From the NCBI RefSeq assembly GCF_017901155.1, contig NZ_CP072800.1:957283-1021282 (forward strand): 64,000 nucleotides of DNA. The letters are read 5' to 3'. Position 1 is the first letter of the stretch, and each line of letters opens with the position of its first letter. The translations under genes were made by a program, and so were the position numbers. Positions 8,334 to 16,426 of the stretch are shown in pieces. The notes below the pieces were generated by a model that saw only the letters and a list, made by a program, of their open reading frames with translations, had not been told where the DNA came from and did no database searches. The DNA comes from Candidatus Thiothrix anitrata. Lineage in GTDB: Bacteria > Pseudomonadota > Gammaproteobacteria > Thiotrichales > Thiotrichaceae.

Positions 8334-8579
8334 ATGGAAACCACTATGCGAACCTTGCAAATGACCCTCGATGACGATCTGGTGGCTGAACTCGATCAGG
8401 TTGTTCAGGAAAGCCACACCAACCGCTCCGCCTTCACCCGCGAAGCCTTGCGGATGGCAATTGCGGTCTACCATCAACGCAAATTGGTAGAAAAACACCG
8501 TGCTGGCTACTTGCGTCACCCTGTTGCCCCCGACGAATTTTCAGTGTGGGAAGAAGAACAAGCGTGGGGTGATGAATGA
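8334..8579 (+). CDS. Ribbon-helix-helix antitoxin (MazE/CopG-like)
   Basis: An 81-residue protein. Residues about 5-50 read as a ribbon-helix-helix DNA-binding fold: beta strand MRTLQMTLDDDLVAEL, then helix A, turn and SAFTREALRMAI. The acidic, tryptophan-containing tail (FSVWEEEQAWGDE) is the kind that wraps the toxin. The next gene is a MazF/PemK toxin overlapping by four bases (ATGA), so this is a type II antitoxin. Two starts are possible, 8334 and 8346; the second restores the usual N-terminus and a short leader. Confidence 0.88.
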   Translation: METTMRTLQMTLDDDLVAELDQVVQESHTNRSAFTREALRMAIAVYHQRKLVEKHRAGYLRHPVAPDEFSVWEEEQAWGDE

Positions 8580-8905
8580 AGCGTGGTGAAATTCGTTGGT
8601 ACACGTTCAAAGAGCCGGATAAACGTCGCCCAGTAATGATTTTGCTGCGTTCTGACATTATCCCGTATTTGGGTGCGGTGACTATCGCGCCGATTACCAC
8701 CACGATCCGCGACATTCCCAGCGAAGTAGCATTGAGCGTGCAGGATGGTATGCCGCGTGAATGTGCTATCAACTTCGACCACATTCAAACAGTGCAAAAG
8801 GGTAAGTTGGGGGCTTTGATTACCATGCTGTCCAAGCACAAACTGGCGGAAGTGGATCAGGCTGTTAGCTTTGCGTTGAGCTTGAATGGTTTTGACGGGT
8901 TTTAA
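8576..8905 (+). CDS. MazF/PemK-family endoribonuclease toxin
   Basis: A 109-residue type II toxin. The N-terminal MKRGEIRWYTF, followed by KRRPVMILLRSD and APITTTIRDIPSEV, is the standard PemK/MazF beta-barrel pattern. The conserved arginine of the RxP segment and the T/S of the ITTT strand are present. MazF proteins cleave mRNA at short sequence motifs. It overlaps its antitoxin by ATGA. A hairpin that may end the transcript follows at 8933. Confidence 0.9.
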   Translation: MKRGEIRWYTFKEPDKRRPVMILLRSDIIPYLGAVTIAPITTTIRDIPSEVALSVQDGMPRECAINFDHIQTVQKGKLGALITMLSKHKLAEVDQAVSFALSLNGFDGF

Positions 8906-8932
8906 TGCCTCATTTTGAATTATCCATGCTTC

Positions 8933-8958
8933 AGAAAGTTGCTTATAGCAGACTTTCT
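8933..8958. terminator. Hairpin after the MazF-like toxin
   Basis: Inverted repeat AGAAAGT / ACTTTCT with inner TGC/GCA pairs and an AT-rich loop lies between the MazF-like gene and hipB. The T-run after it is interrupted, so termination would be weak. It could equally attenuate read-through into hipBA. Confidence 0.4.
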
Positions 8959-8984
8959 TGCTTTCACCGCCTTAGGAGGTTGCA

Positions 8985-9245
8985 ATGTCTGACATCAGCG
9001 ACATCACCAGCAAACGCCGCCGTCACGCCACCACGGGCAATAACCCCATGCTGCTGACCTTGGGCGAACAAGTGCGCACTACCCGCCTTGCCAACACCAT
9101 GACTCAGGAAGAACTCGCGCTCGTTTCCGGCGTGGGGCGCGAACTCGTCATCCAGCTTGAAAACGGCAAAGCAGGCGTAACGTTGGGCAAAGCGTGCCAA
9201 GTATTAGCCGCGTTAGGGCTGCAATTGACCGCACAGGTGCGCTGA
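8985..9245 (+). CDS. hipB: HipB-like XRE-family antitoxin
   Basis: An 86-residue helix-turn-helix protein with TAGGAGG eight bases before the ATG. Residues about 24-75 form the Cro/C1-type fold (TLGEQVRTTRLANTMTQEEL, VSGVGRELVIQLENGK), and the end continues as HipB does (TLGKACQVLAALGLQL). HipB represses its operon and neutralises HipA. Its stop lies two bases before hipA. The first 20 or so residues (SKRRRHATTG) look like a flexible extension. Confidence 0.9.
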   Translation: MSDISDITSKRRRHATTGNNPMLLTLGEQVRTTRLANTMTQEELALVSGVGRELVIQLENGKAGVTLGKACQVLAALGLQLTAQVR

Positions 9246-9247
9246 CT

Positions 9248-10498
9248 ATGTTACAAGTGCTGTATGGCAATGAAACTGTCGGGCAATTATGGAGCGAGTC
9301 GCGCACGTTATGCTTCCAATACGCCGCAAGCTGGGTGCAATCCCCCACCGCTTTTCCCCTGACACCTCATCTACCGTTGAGCCTGCAAGCATGGCGCGGC
9401 GATCACGTCCTATTCTTCTTCAGCAACCTGCTGCCAGAAGGTGCGGTATTAAACGCCATCCTAAAACTCAAACGCCTCCCGCGTGGCGATATTTACGCCC
9501 AACTCGCTGCCTTTGGTGAAGATGCCGCTGGTGCATTCGCGCTCGTGCCGGAAGGCGCAACCCAACACCGCCAAGCCGCGTACCAGCCTTACCCCACCGA
9601 ACAGATTCGCGCAGATTTAGTGCGCTTGGCAGACCATTTGCCACTTTTGTTCCAACACGGCGAATTGCGCCTGTCATTGGCAGGAGCGCAAGACAAGATT
9701 CCGGTACGTTATGCCGACGGCGCGTTTTGGTTGCCGATGGGTGGAGCGGCTTCCAGCCATATTCTCAAACCGGCGATTCAGCCAGAAAAGCAGTTTCCAG
9801 AGGCGGTATTCAATGAAGCCTTTTGCTTGCGACTGGCGCAGCATTGCGGGTTGGATGCAGTCAACGCCGCCATTGTGCGCTTACCCGAACCCGTCTTGCT
9901 GGTGGAACGCTATGACCGCGTGGCGCGTGATGGGCAATGGCAACGTTTGCACCAACTGGATTTCTGCCAACTAGCCGGATTACTGCCAGACCAGAAATAT
10001 ACCAAAGACGGTGGGGCTGATTTTGCCGAGATTTTCCGCCTGATCGACCAATACGCCGCAGTGCCGGGGCGGGAACGCTTGAAAGTGCTGGACTGGATCA
10101 TTTTCAATTACCTGATTGGCAATGCTGATGCCCACGCCAAAAATCTGGCGATGCTGATCACCGCAGGCAACCATTTGCGTATTGCTCCGTTGTATGACCT
10201 GTTGTGTACCAGCGTTTACCCAACACTGGATACCCGCATGGCAATGCCGATTGGTGGCGAATACCGTCCCGAATGGGTGCAACACCGTCACTGGCAACGT
10301 TTTGCTAATGAAATCGGCATTAACCCTATGCTACTGCAAAAACGCAGCATCGCCCTCAGTCAACGGGTAGTGGCAGGCATTCAACCCGTCATGCTGGCAT
10401 TAGGGCTGGAAAATAGCGCGTTACTGAGCGCGATTGCTGCCATCGTGCAGAAACGTGCGGGGTGGTTAACATCACGCCAAACGGGGAACGCGCCATGA
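9248..10498 (+). CDS. hipA: HipA-family serine/threonine kinase toxin
   Basis: A 416-residue HipA-like kinase. The N-terminal domain (about 1-100) includes NETVGQLW and FFSNLLPEG. Kinase features follow: glycine loop LSLAGAQDKIPV, lysine in SHILKP, catalytic NADAHAKN and metal-binding PLYDLLCTS. E. coli HipA inactivates glutamyl-tRNA synthetase; targets vary among homologues. The start at 9248 is taken over 9194 because the latter lies inside hipB. Its TGA overlaps the ATG of the DUF58 gene (ATGA), so a toxin gene is now translationally coupled to the moxR-bat operon. Confidence 0.93.
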   Translation: MLQVLYGNETVGQLWSESRTLCFQYAASWVQSPTAFPLTPHLPLSLQAWRGDHVLFFFSNLLPEGAVLNAILKLKRLPRGDIYAQLAAFGEDAAGAFALVPEGATQHRQAAYQPYPTEQIRADLVRLADHLPLLFQHGELRLSLAGAQDKIPVRYADGAFWLPMGGAASSHILKPAIQPEKQFPEAVFNEAFCLRLAQHCGLDAVNAAIVRLPEPVLLVERYDRVARDGQWQRLHQLDFCQLAGLLPDQKYTKDGGADFAEIFRLIDQYAAVPGRERLKVLDWIIFNYLIGNADAHAKNLAMLITAGNHLRIAPLYDLLCTSVYPTLDTRMAMPIGGEYRPEWVQHRHWQRFANEIGINPMLLQKRSIALSQRVVAGIQPVMLALGLENSALLSAIAAIVQKRAGWLTSRQTGNAP

Positions 10499-11406
10499 TC
10501 TTCCCCCCACTCCTCACCGAAACCGAACTACAAGCCCTCTACCAACGCGCCCGCAGTGCTGCTGCTGACGCTTCCCTGCAAAACCTGCTGGAACAACGCC
10601 AAGCCGGTGACGTAGCTTCGCGTTATCGCGGTGCAGGGCTGGATTACGCCGAAAGCCGCCCCTACCAACCCGGCGACGAACCGCGCTTCATGCACTGGAG
10701 CGTCACCGCTCGCACCGGCAAACCGCACGTCAAACAATTCCGCGAAGAACGCCGTCCCGCAGTGTTCATCGTCCTAGATCGGCGCAAAGCCATGCGTTTC
10801 GGCACACGGGTACGCCTCAAAGCCGCGCAAGCCGCCCGTGTTGCTGCACTCGCCGCTTTTGCTGCCACACAACAAGGCTGGGCAGTTTCCGGTGTAATCC
10901 TGGAAGCGCAACCCCACTGGTTTCTCGCCTCCACCGATACCCATGCGGTGTGGGAATTCGTGCGCCAGTGCGCAGCAACGTGCTCACCGTTACCGCCGAC
11001 GGCTGAACCCAACTTGGCAAATATATTGCCGCTCATCAATGCGCAATTGGTACGCGGCACACACGTCTATCTACTCAGCGATTTCGCCGATCTCGACGCG
11101 GCTTGTGAGGCACATATCCTGCAACTCCTCCAGCATCACCCGCTGTTCACGGTGCAAGTGCTGGACAGTGCCGAATGCGAATTACCCGCCGCCGGACGTT
11201 TAAGTCTGCAAGGGCTGGATGGTGTTACCCACCGCGTCAATCTGGCTGATCCGCTATTGCGTGAACAGTTTCGCCAGCAAGCAGCAGCATTGCATGAGGG
11301 GCAAGCGCAACGCCTGCGTGGTTGGGGCTGCCATTACTCGCAACTGCTGACAGACGTGGATGCACCCGAATTGGCAGTGCCATTACCGCATGGGATGGGC
11401 ACATGA
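10495..11406 (+). CDS. DUF58 domain protein (MoxR-associated)
   Basis: A 303-residue protein with the DUF58 signature DYAESRPYQPGDEPRFMHWSVTAR (about residues 45-70) followed by a VWA-like region beginning AVFIVLDRRKAM. DUF58 proteins are partners of MoxR ATPases. No clear membrane segment is present. The start overlaps the hipA stop, and the stop overlaps the next gene by ATGA. In uninterrupted operons this gene directly follows moxR; here four toxin-antitoxin genes lie between. Confidence 0.9.
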   Translation: MIFPPLLTETELQALYQRARSAAADASLQNLLEQRQAGDVASRYRGAGLDYAESRPYQPGDEPRFMHWSVTARTGKPHVKQFREERRPAVFIVLDRRKAMRFGTRVRLKAAQAARVAALAAFAATQQGWAVSGVILEAQPHWFLASTDTHAVWEFVRQCAATCSPLPPTAEPNLANILPLINAQLVRGTHVYLLSDFADLDAACEAHILQLLQHHPLFTVQVLDSAECELPAAGRLSLQGLDGVTHRVNLADPLLREQFRQQAAALHEGQAQRLRGWGCHYSQLLTDVDAPELAVPLPHGMGT

Positions 11407-11765
11407 ATATCAGTTTGCACGACCTCGAATTACCACCCGAAGCGTTGCCCATGATGGTGTGGTGGCTGATCGCATTCGCCATTTACTTATTGCTGGCAGG
11501 CGTATTCTGGTACTGGCGTAAACGCCAACACCCCGTGGCGCGGGCTTTGCGCAAGCTGGCAAAGTTGCCGGATGATCCTGCCAATCTGTCGCAACTGGTT
11601 GCGATAATGCGCGAAGCTCTTGCTCCCTTCCCTGATAAGGGGATGGCTGGGGAGGGGTTTCTTTCTCAACTAGACCACGCCCGCTTCGCCCCAACACCCT
11701 GCATCCCCGAAACCTTCGCCACCTTCAAACGCGAAGCCCGCGCCCTGTTGGAGCAAGCCCGATGA
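11403..11765 (+). CDS. DUF4381-like small membrane protein
   Basis: A 121-residue protein with one N-terminal membrane segment (about residues 17-36, WWLIAFAIYLLLAGVFWYW) and a basic helical tail, as in DUF4381 proteins found between DUF58 and BatA genes. Both ends overlap neighbours by ATGA. Residues around APFPDKGMAGEGF come from a half-copy of the family B repeat (11623-11672), so part of the cytoplasmic domain derives from a mobile palindrome. The probable role is assembly of the MoxR/Bat membrane complex; this is inferred from position only. Confidence 0.75.
   Translation: MNISLHDLELPPEALPMMVWWLIAFAIYLLLAGVFWYWRKRQHPVARALRKLAKLPDDPANLSQLVAIMREALAPFPDKGMAGEGFLSQLDHARFAPTPCIPETFATFKREARALLEQAR
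11623..11672. repeat. Family B half-element inside the DUF4381 gene
   Basis: The segment contains CCCTGATAAGGGG followed by a G-rich arm ending GGGGAGGGGTTTCTT, matching the right arm of the hairpin at 6714-6748. The left arm is missing. The frame stays open through it. Confidence 0.7.
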
Positions 11766-12763
11766 ACATCGACTGGCTCACCCCGTATCTCGCTCTAATT
11801 CCTGTGGTGTTATGGTTGGCTTCGACTTCGCTCAGCCAACGCACAGACCGTTCCCTGAGCGAAGTCGAAGGGAACATGAGGCAAGGCGGGATCTTTTTCC
11901 ACCCCCTAGCACACCTACTACCAACAACCAAAATCCCCACGTGGCAACGCCACCTCCAACACGCCGTCTTCGCATGGCTTTGGCTCTGCCTAACCATCGC
12001 CATCGCCCAACCCGTGCAACGCGGCGCAAAACTCCCCGACCTGCCGCCCGAACGCGACATCCTGCTACTGGTTGATGTATCCATCAGCATGACCCTCACC
12101 GACTACGCCCTCGACGGACAAAAACGCAGCCGCATGGACGTACTCAAAACCCTATTGCACGATTTCGCTAACCGTCTGCAAGGCGAACGCCTCGGCATGA
12201 TCGTCTTCGCCGAAAACCCCTACCTGCTCGTGCCGCTCACCCGCGACCCGACACTGGTACAACGCCAACTGCAACGCCTCACCCCAACCTTGGCAGGGCG
12301 TGTCAGTGCCGTTGGCGATGCCATCACCCTCGCGCTCAAAGAAGCAGGCAAACAACCGCAACGCAAACCCATTTTCGTGCTATTCACCGATGCGGACGAA
12401 TCCATCGGGCGCGTAGACCCCGAAGCCGCAGCAGCCCTAGCTGCCGAAAGCAAGATTCCGCTGTACACCATCGCGATTGGCTCCACCGCAGCGACAATGA
12501 CAGGCGACACCGGCGGATTAGTCTATCAACCCGTCAACCTTGCCCTGTTACAAACCCTGTCAGAACGCACGGGCGCGAAAACCTACCAAGCCGGTGATGC
12601 GCAAGCGGTGGAACAAGCCCTTGCTGACATTACCCGCCAACACCAAAACGCAGCGGAACAAACCCCGCGCTACGAACAGCAACCGCTCTACCACTGGCTA
12701 CTACTGGCTGGCTTATTGCCGCTCATGTTGTGGCAACTCTGGCAACGGCGGGCAAACGCATGA
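11762..12763 (+). CDS. BatA-like VWA-domain membrane protein
   Basis: A 333-residue protein with an N-terminal membrane segment, a second near the AWLWLCLTIAIAQ stretch, a VWA domain (about 95-270) and a C-terminal anchor (HWLLLAGLLPLMLW). The MIDAS motif is DVSIS (LLVDVSISMTL), with T and D partners downstream in VLFTDADES. Bat proteins are implicated in aerotolerance and envelope stress. Residues about 20-37 (STSLSQRTDRSLSEVEG) come from a family A palindrome. Both ends overlap neighbours by ATGA. Confidence 0.9.
   Translation: MNIDWLTPYLALIPVVLWLASTSLSQRTDRSLSEVEGNMRQGGIFFHPLAHLLPTTKIPTWQRHLQHAVFAWLWLCLTIAIAQPVQRGAKLPDLPPERDILLLVDVSISMTLTDYALDGQKRSRMDVLKTLLHDFANRLQGERLGMIVFAENPYLLVPLTRDPTLVQRQLQRLTPTLAGRVSAVGDAITLALKEAGKQPQRKPIFVLFTDADESIGRVDPEAAAALAAESKIPLYTIAIGSTAATMTGDTGGLVYQPVNLALLQTLSERTGAKTYQAGDAQAVEQALADITRQHQNAAEQTPRYEQQPLYHWLLLAGLLPLMLWQLWQRRANA
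11820..11870. repeat. Family A palindrome inside batA
   Basis: Perfect 16-base arms, CTTCGACTTCGCTCAG at 11820-11835 and CTGAGCGAAGTCGAAG at 11855-11870, with a 19-base loop. It sits between the first membrane segment and the next hydrophobic stretch of BatA. The same element occurs three more times, whole or partial, in hsdR. Confidence 0.9.
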
Positions 12764-13776
12764 CGTTCTGGCAAGCTTTACACTGGCGCGAACCCCTGTG
12801 GCTGTTACTGGCACTGTTCCCGCTACTCCTTGCTGCATGGGGATATTTCCAGCAACGTCGCCAAGCGCAAACCTACGCCGATCCGCATTTATTGCCGTGG
12901 GTGCAAGTGATCGCCAACCAGCACAGTTGGCGCAAGTGGCTTTCACCGCAAACACTGTGGGCGATTGCGTGGGTACTGTTCGCCATCAGCCTTGCCGGGC
13001 CGCGCATTCCGCAAACTCAACCCGATGACCTGCGCCCTGCCCAATTCGACGTGCTGGTGGTGCTGGACATTTCGCGCTCGATGCAAGCCACCGACCTTGC
13101 CCCCAACCGTTTGCAACGCGCCGCGCTGGAATTACACGAACTCCTCGGTCTTGCCCAAGGAAGCCGCGTCGGGATTGTGGTGTATGGCGCACGCCCGCAC
13201 CTGTTCGCGCCGCTGACCAACGATGCCAACGCCGTGCGCTTTTACTTGCAACATCTGGAAACGCTGGTGCTGCCGACGTTGGGTACGGATCACGCCGCCG
13301 CGCTCGATTTTGCCCAGCAAGAACTCGCGGCGCGTGAACAAGCGTTACCCGCCGCCGTGCTGTGGATTACCGATGGCGATATTCCTGCCGACCAACACGC
13401 TGCCTTGCAAACCCGTGTGCAAATTTTGCAAACGGCTGGCATTCCACTCTACAGCCTTGGCGTTGGTACAGAAGACGGCGAAGCCATCCCGCTTCCCGGC
13501 GGCAAATGGTTGGAACATGACGGGCAAGCGGTGCGTTCACGCCACGACAGTGCTTTGCTGCAAAACCTGAGCGCACAAGCGGGAGGAGCGTACAGCGCGG
13601 TGAAAGACGATGCCAGCGATTGGCAGATGTTGTATACCAAGGGGATTGCACAAGCGTTTCCAGCGCAAGCCGAAGCTGGGCAACAGTGGCGGGAGTTGTA
13701 TGTGTGGACGTTGTTAGCGGCAATGGGGTTGCTGTTTGTCTGGCTAGCGACGCTACAAAAAACGCTCTTGCGGTAA
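12760..13776 (+). CDS. BatB-like VWA-domain membrane protein
   Basis: A 338-residue VWA protein with membrane segments near residues 10-27 and 62-80 and a C-terminal anchor (LYVWTLLAAMGLLFVWLATL). MIDAS is DISRS (VVLDISRSMQATDL), with ITDGD later. It overlaps batA by ATGA. Its last 24 bases overlap the end of the convergent JetD gene, the junction of a large insertion. The next operon member, a TPR protein, starts only at 20806. Confidence 0.9.
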   Translation: MTFWQALHWREPLWLLLALFPLLLAAWGYFQQRRQAQTYADPHLLPWVQVIANQHSWRKWLSPQTLWAIAWVLFAISLAGPRIPQTQPDDLRPAQFDVLVVLDISRSMQATDLAPNRLQRAALELHELLGLAQGSRVGIVVYGARPHLFAPLTNDANAVRFYLQHLETLVLPTLGTDHAAALDFAQQELAAREQALPAAVLWITDGDIPADQHAALQTRVQILQTAGIPLYSLGVGTEDGEAIPLPGGKWLEHDGQAVRSRHDSALLQNLSAQAGGAYSAVKDDASDWQMLYTKGIAQAFPAQAEAGQQWRELYVWTLLAAMGLLFVWLATLQKTLLR

Positions 13777-14583
13777 TGCCACCCCATAATGTTTCAGCAT
13801 CTCCCATGCCTTGGCAATGGTAGCATGTTGTGACGAGTCTAGGGCTTGCGCTGTTTGTGGTAATTGCTTCTGGTAGCGTTCATGGTTGGTACATGCCTGT
13901 AAATGGCTTTCCAGCACGGTCATTGGTGGCAAGATAGTATCCTGAAAACAGGGTAAACTTTGCGCCAACATCAGTCCTGCCGGATCAAAATCGACAAAGG
14001 CAAACACAGGACGTTGCAAGGCTTCCAACAATGCGATGGTGTGATCTTGCTGATAAACCGGGCTGCCCCGAAATACCACCAAGGGATTTTTCCCGGCAAG
14101 GGAGAAATCCAGTTGTGCCTGATGAATGCGCTCGAAGGCTTCCCAGTTTTCCACCACCAGTACCGTATCGTGTTGGCTTTGTTGCACGATTGTTTGCCAA
14201 TTCACATCCAGATTGCTGCCTTCCGGTAAGACCAGCCGTGATCCACCGAGTAACAAAGCTTGTTGTGGCAGGTGTTTGATGGCAACCCGTTGTTGACGCA
14301 CTGCCGAGTGGGTGAGTTTTTCATTGCTGCCCAGTGCCAGACTCTCCGTGCGACTCAGACCGTCCCATTGGGTCGGGTCGGTTGTGTCTGCATCAATGCT
14401 TTCGGTGTTCAACAGCAAAGCACGAATCTGGCTTTTGTCGTGTGGCGAAAAGTGCAGGCTTGCGCCCATGACCGTACCAATATTGTAATCCTGCTGAAAC
14501 TGGTTCAAGCCTTTGCTGCGGGTAAAACGCGCTTCAGCACTTTGGCAGATCTGGAGCAGGCGTTTGATCAGGTTTTTTTCCAC
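13753..14583 (-). CDS. jetD: Wadjet JetD/MksG-like Toprim nuclease subunit
   Basis: A 276-residue protein whose C-terminal half reads as a Toprim-like DUF2220 domain: the glutamate of VVENWEAF, then FVDFDPAGL, the D-x-D pair. In Wadjet systems JetD cleaves DNA after the SMC-like complex has extruded a plasmid loop. A GTG start at 14583 is chosen because the frame overlaps the end of JetA by 16 bases and then reads VEKNLIKRL; the longer frame to 14724 lies within JetA. It is shorter than the roughly 400 residues usual for JetD, so the N-terminal DUF3322-type part is reduced. Its stop lies inside batB. Confidence 0.8.
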   Translation of the reverse strand: MEKNLIKRLLQICQSAEARFTRSKGLNQFQQDYNIGTVMGASLHFSPHDKSQIRALLLNTESIDADTTDPTQWDGLSRTESLALGSNEKLTHSAVRQQRVAIKHLPQQALLLGGSRLVLPEGSNLDVNWQTIVQQSQHDTVLVVENWEAFERIHQAQLDFSLAGKNPLVVFRGSPVYQQDHTIALLEALQRPVFAFVDFDPAGLMLAQSLPCFQDTILPPMTVLESHLQACTNHERYQKQLPQTAQALDSSQHATIAKAWEMLKHYGVALPQERFL

Positions 14584-15812
14584 AATTGAATATCCATGAC
14601 CACAATGTTGCCGGAATAACGGTGTGCCAGCGGTGCTTCGACCCGTTGCATGACGAGGGTGTTGGCGAGGTTGGCATCGTTGGTAAACAAGACTTGCGCA
14701 GCATGAAGCACATACATGACCCACGCTTCTGCTGCGGGCAGCTCAGTACTGGTTTGCTGGTGTAGCCAGTGCAAGGCGGACAGCGGTTGCAATGACTCAC
14801 GTGCCGCGTGCAAATAACGCTGAAAAGCAAGCTGTATCGGTTTCGGCTGGAGGGTAATCACCGTTTTGGCATCACTACCTGCGATTAATTGCCCTGCCGC
14901 CCGTTCCCGCGTGATCTTGACCGCCGTGGCAGGAATGGTGCGGGCAATGTCAGCCAACTCTTCCCGTATTGTATTGCGTGACAAATCGGGGTGCGTGTGG
15001 ATGGTGATGCCGGTAAAACGTTGCGCCCATACGGGCAATTGTTGCGGCAGGTCTTCCACCTCCGGCGGCTGGTAATCGGGATTACGCTTGAGGAAATGTG
15101 CAAAATTGCGCAGGCGTTTGGCTTCCGGCTCAATCTGGCGCAAGCGGTACAGGTAATTGCGCAAGGTGGCGGTAATATCCAGCAGGCTTGCCCGCCATTC
15201 ATCCAGCGGGGCTAACAATTGGTGCTGGTAGACGCGCAACAGTGGTGCAAGCAGGCTGGAGCCATTCAGCAACTCCACCACCCCGGTGACTTGCAATGAC
15301 AATAGCGCATCCCCCAGTTTCTCGGCCTGCTTGATGTAGTAGGCATTTTGCCGCTGCTTTTCTGCCAGCGTGCCAACATGGGCAAAACGGTTATCGGTCA
15401 AAGTGCGTAACAACAACAAACCAGAGGCAATGCTTTCGCCCAGTTCAAACACACCAGTGTCAAAGTCCGCTTCGTAATTGTCGCGGTCATCGCTACGGTT
15501 TTCGTGGCTGGCTTTCTGGTATTCGTCAGCCAGATGCAGTAACCGGTTGAATTGTTCCTCAAAGTTGCTGCTGATGGCGTAGTTGCGTTGCCGCTGGAAT
15601 ACCTCATCCAGATGGCGAGTCAGGCTGGGCGCGAGGCGGAATTCGTCTTGCAGATACGGCGACAAAATACGCTGCTGCTGCAACTGGCGGATCGCACGTT
15701 GGTTCTCATCCGTCAGGGTAATGCTGTTGCGGTGGTAGGTTTCCGCAATCAGTTCGCGGTGCGTGTGCAGTACATGCAGGTAGGCAACAATGCCGTCAGT
15801 GGTGGCAGTCAC
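14568..15812 (-). CDS. jetA: Wadjet JetA/MksF-like kleisin subunit
   Basis: A 414-residue protein of the DUF3375/MksF type, assigned by length, helix-rich composition and its position beside an SMC-like ATPase, a MukE-like protein and a Toprim nuclease. An N-terminal winged-helix-like region precedes long helices with LLHLADEYQK and a C-terminal domain. Kleisins bridge the SMC heads. It overlaps the JetB gene by ATGA and the JetD gene by 16 bases, so the four-gene set is tightly coupled. No motif alone proves the assignment. Confidence 0.75.
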   Translation of the reverse strand: MTATTDGIVAYLHVLHTHRELIAETYHRNSITLTDENQRAIRQLQQQRILSPYLQDEFRLAPSLTRHLDEVFQRQRNYAISSNFEEQFNRLLHLADEYQKASHENRSDDRDNYEADFDTGVFELGESIASGLLLLRTLTDNRFAHVGTLAEKQRQNAYYIKQAEKLGDALLSLQVTGVVELLNGSSLLAPLLRVYQHQLLAPLDEWRASLLDITATLRNYLYRLRQIEPEAKRLRNFAHFLKRNPDYQPPEVEDLPQQLPVWAQRFTGITIHTHPDLSRNTIREELADIARTIPATAVKITRERAAGQLIAGSDAKTVITLQPKPIQLAFQRYLHAARESLQPLSALHWLHQQTSTELPAAEAWVMYVLHAAQVLFTNDANLANTLVMQRVEAPLAHRYSGNIVVMDIQLWKKT

Positions 15813-16426
15813 AGCAATGCTCCCTGCGGTATTTCAGTTTCCTCCACATCACTGACGGCTTCGTGTTCCATCAGGAATTCAATCACTTCCATGATGTATT
15901 CAATTTTGCCGGTCACACGGTAAATCTCCCGTTCGGGGTTAACCAGCACCAGATAACCTTGCTTGCAAAAATCGCTGAGTATTTTCACCAAACGGCTGCG
16001 GTCGGTGTTTTCGGCGCGTAGCCCTGCCTGATTGGTGAGCGATTGCAAGTCGTTGCGTAGGCTGGGGTTGGCATCAATCACGGTCATGATTTGATGGGTT
16101 TCAAGAATAGTGCCTGCGGTGAGGATGTCGTCCTGCTGGGTAATCCGCATCAGTAATTCGAGGAAGGTGACGATGGGGCGCAGGGTTTGCTTGATCTCCT
16201 TGAAGGTTTTCTGTGCTGACTTTTTAGCATCAGCATCCATCTCAAAGTGAGTGCAGAAAAACGCGCCACCGTGGCGTGTTTGTACCAGTTTCAGCCCGAT
16301 TTTTTCCAGATAGGCATCGACACTAGTCTGGTGGTTGGGGTCACTCAGATAAGCATGGGCGGTTTGCTGGGTAAAGGGGCAAATGAATTCGCCTGCCAAT
16401 AATAGCGGGATAATCTGCTTAAACAT
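15809..16426 (-). CDS. jetB: Wadjet JetB/MksE-like subunit
   Basis: A 205-residue protein of DUF4194/MukE-like size, reading as tandem winged helices (LVKILSDFCKQGYLVLVNPEREIYRVTGKIEYIMEVIEFL). The start at 16426 overlaps the JetC end by eight bases; the upstream continuation of this frame is a shadow of JetC. MksE/JetB binds the kleisin and the SMC heads. Its ending (SDVEETEIPQ) is acidic. The function rests mainly on neighbours and size. Confidence 0.75.
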   Translation of the reverse strand: MFKQIIPLLLAGEFICPFTQQTAHAYLSDPNHQTSVDAYLEKIGLKLVQTRHGGAFFCTHFEMDADAKKSAQKTFKEIKQTLRPIVTFLELLMRITQQDDILTAGTILETHQIMTVIDANPSLRNDLQSLTNQAGLRAENTDRSRLVKILSDFCKQGYLVLVNPEREIYRVTGKIEYIMEVIEFLMEHEAVSDVEETEIPQGALL

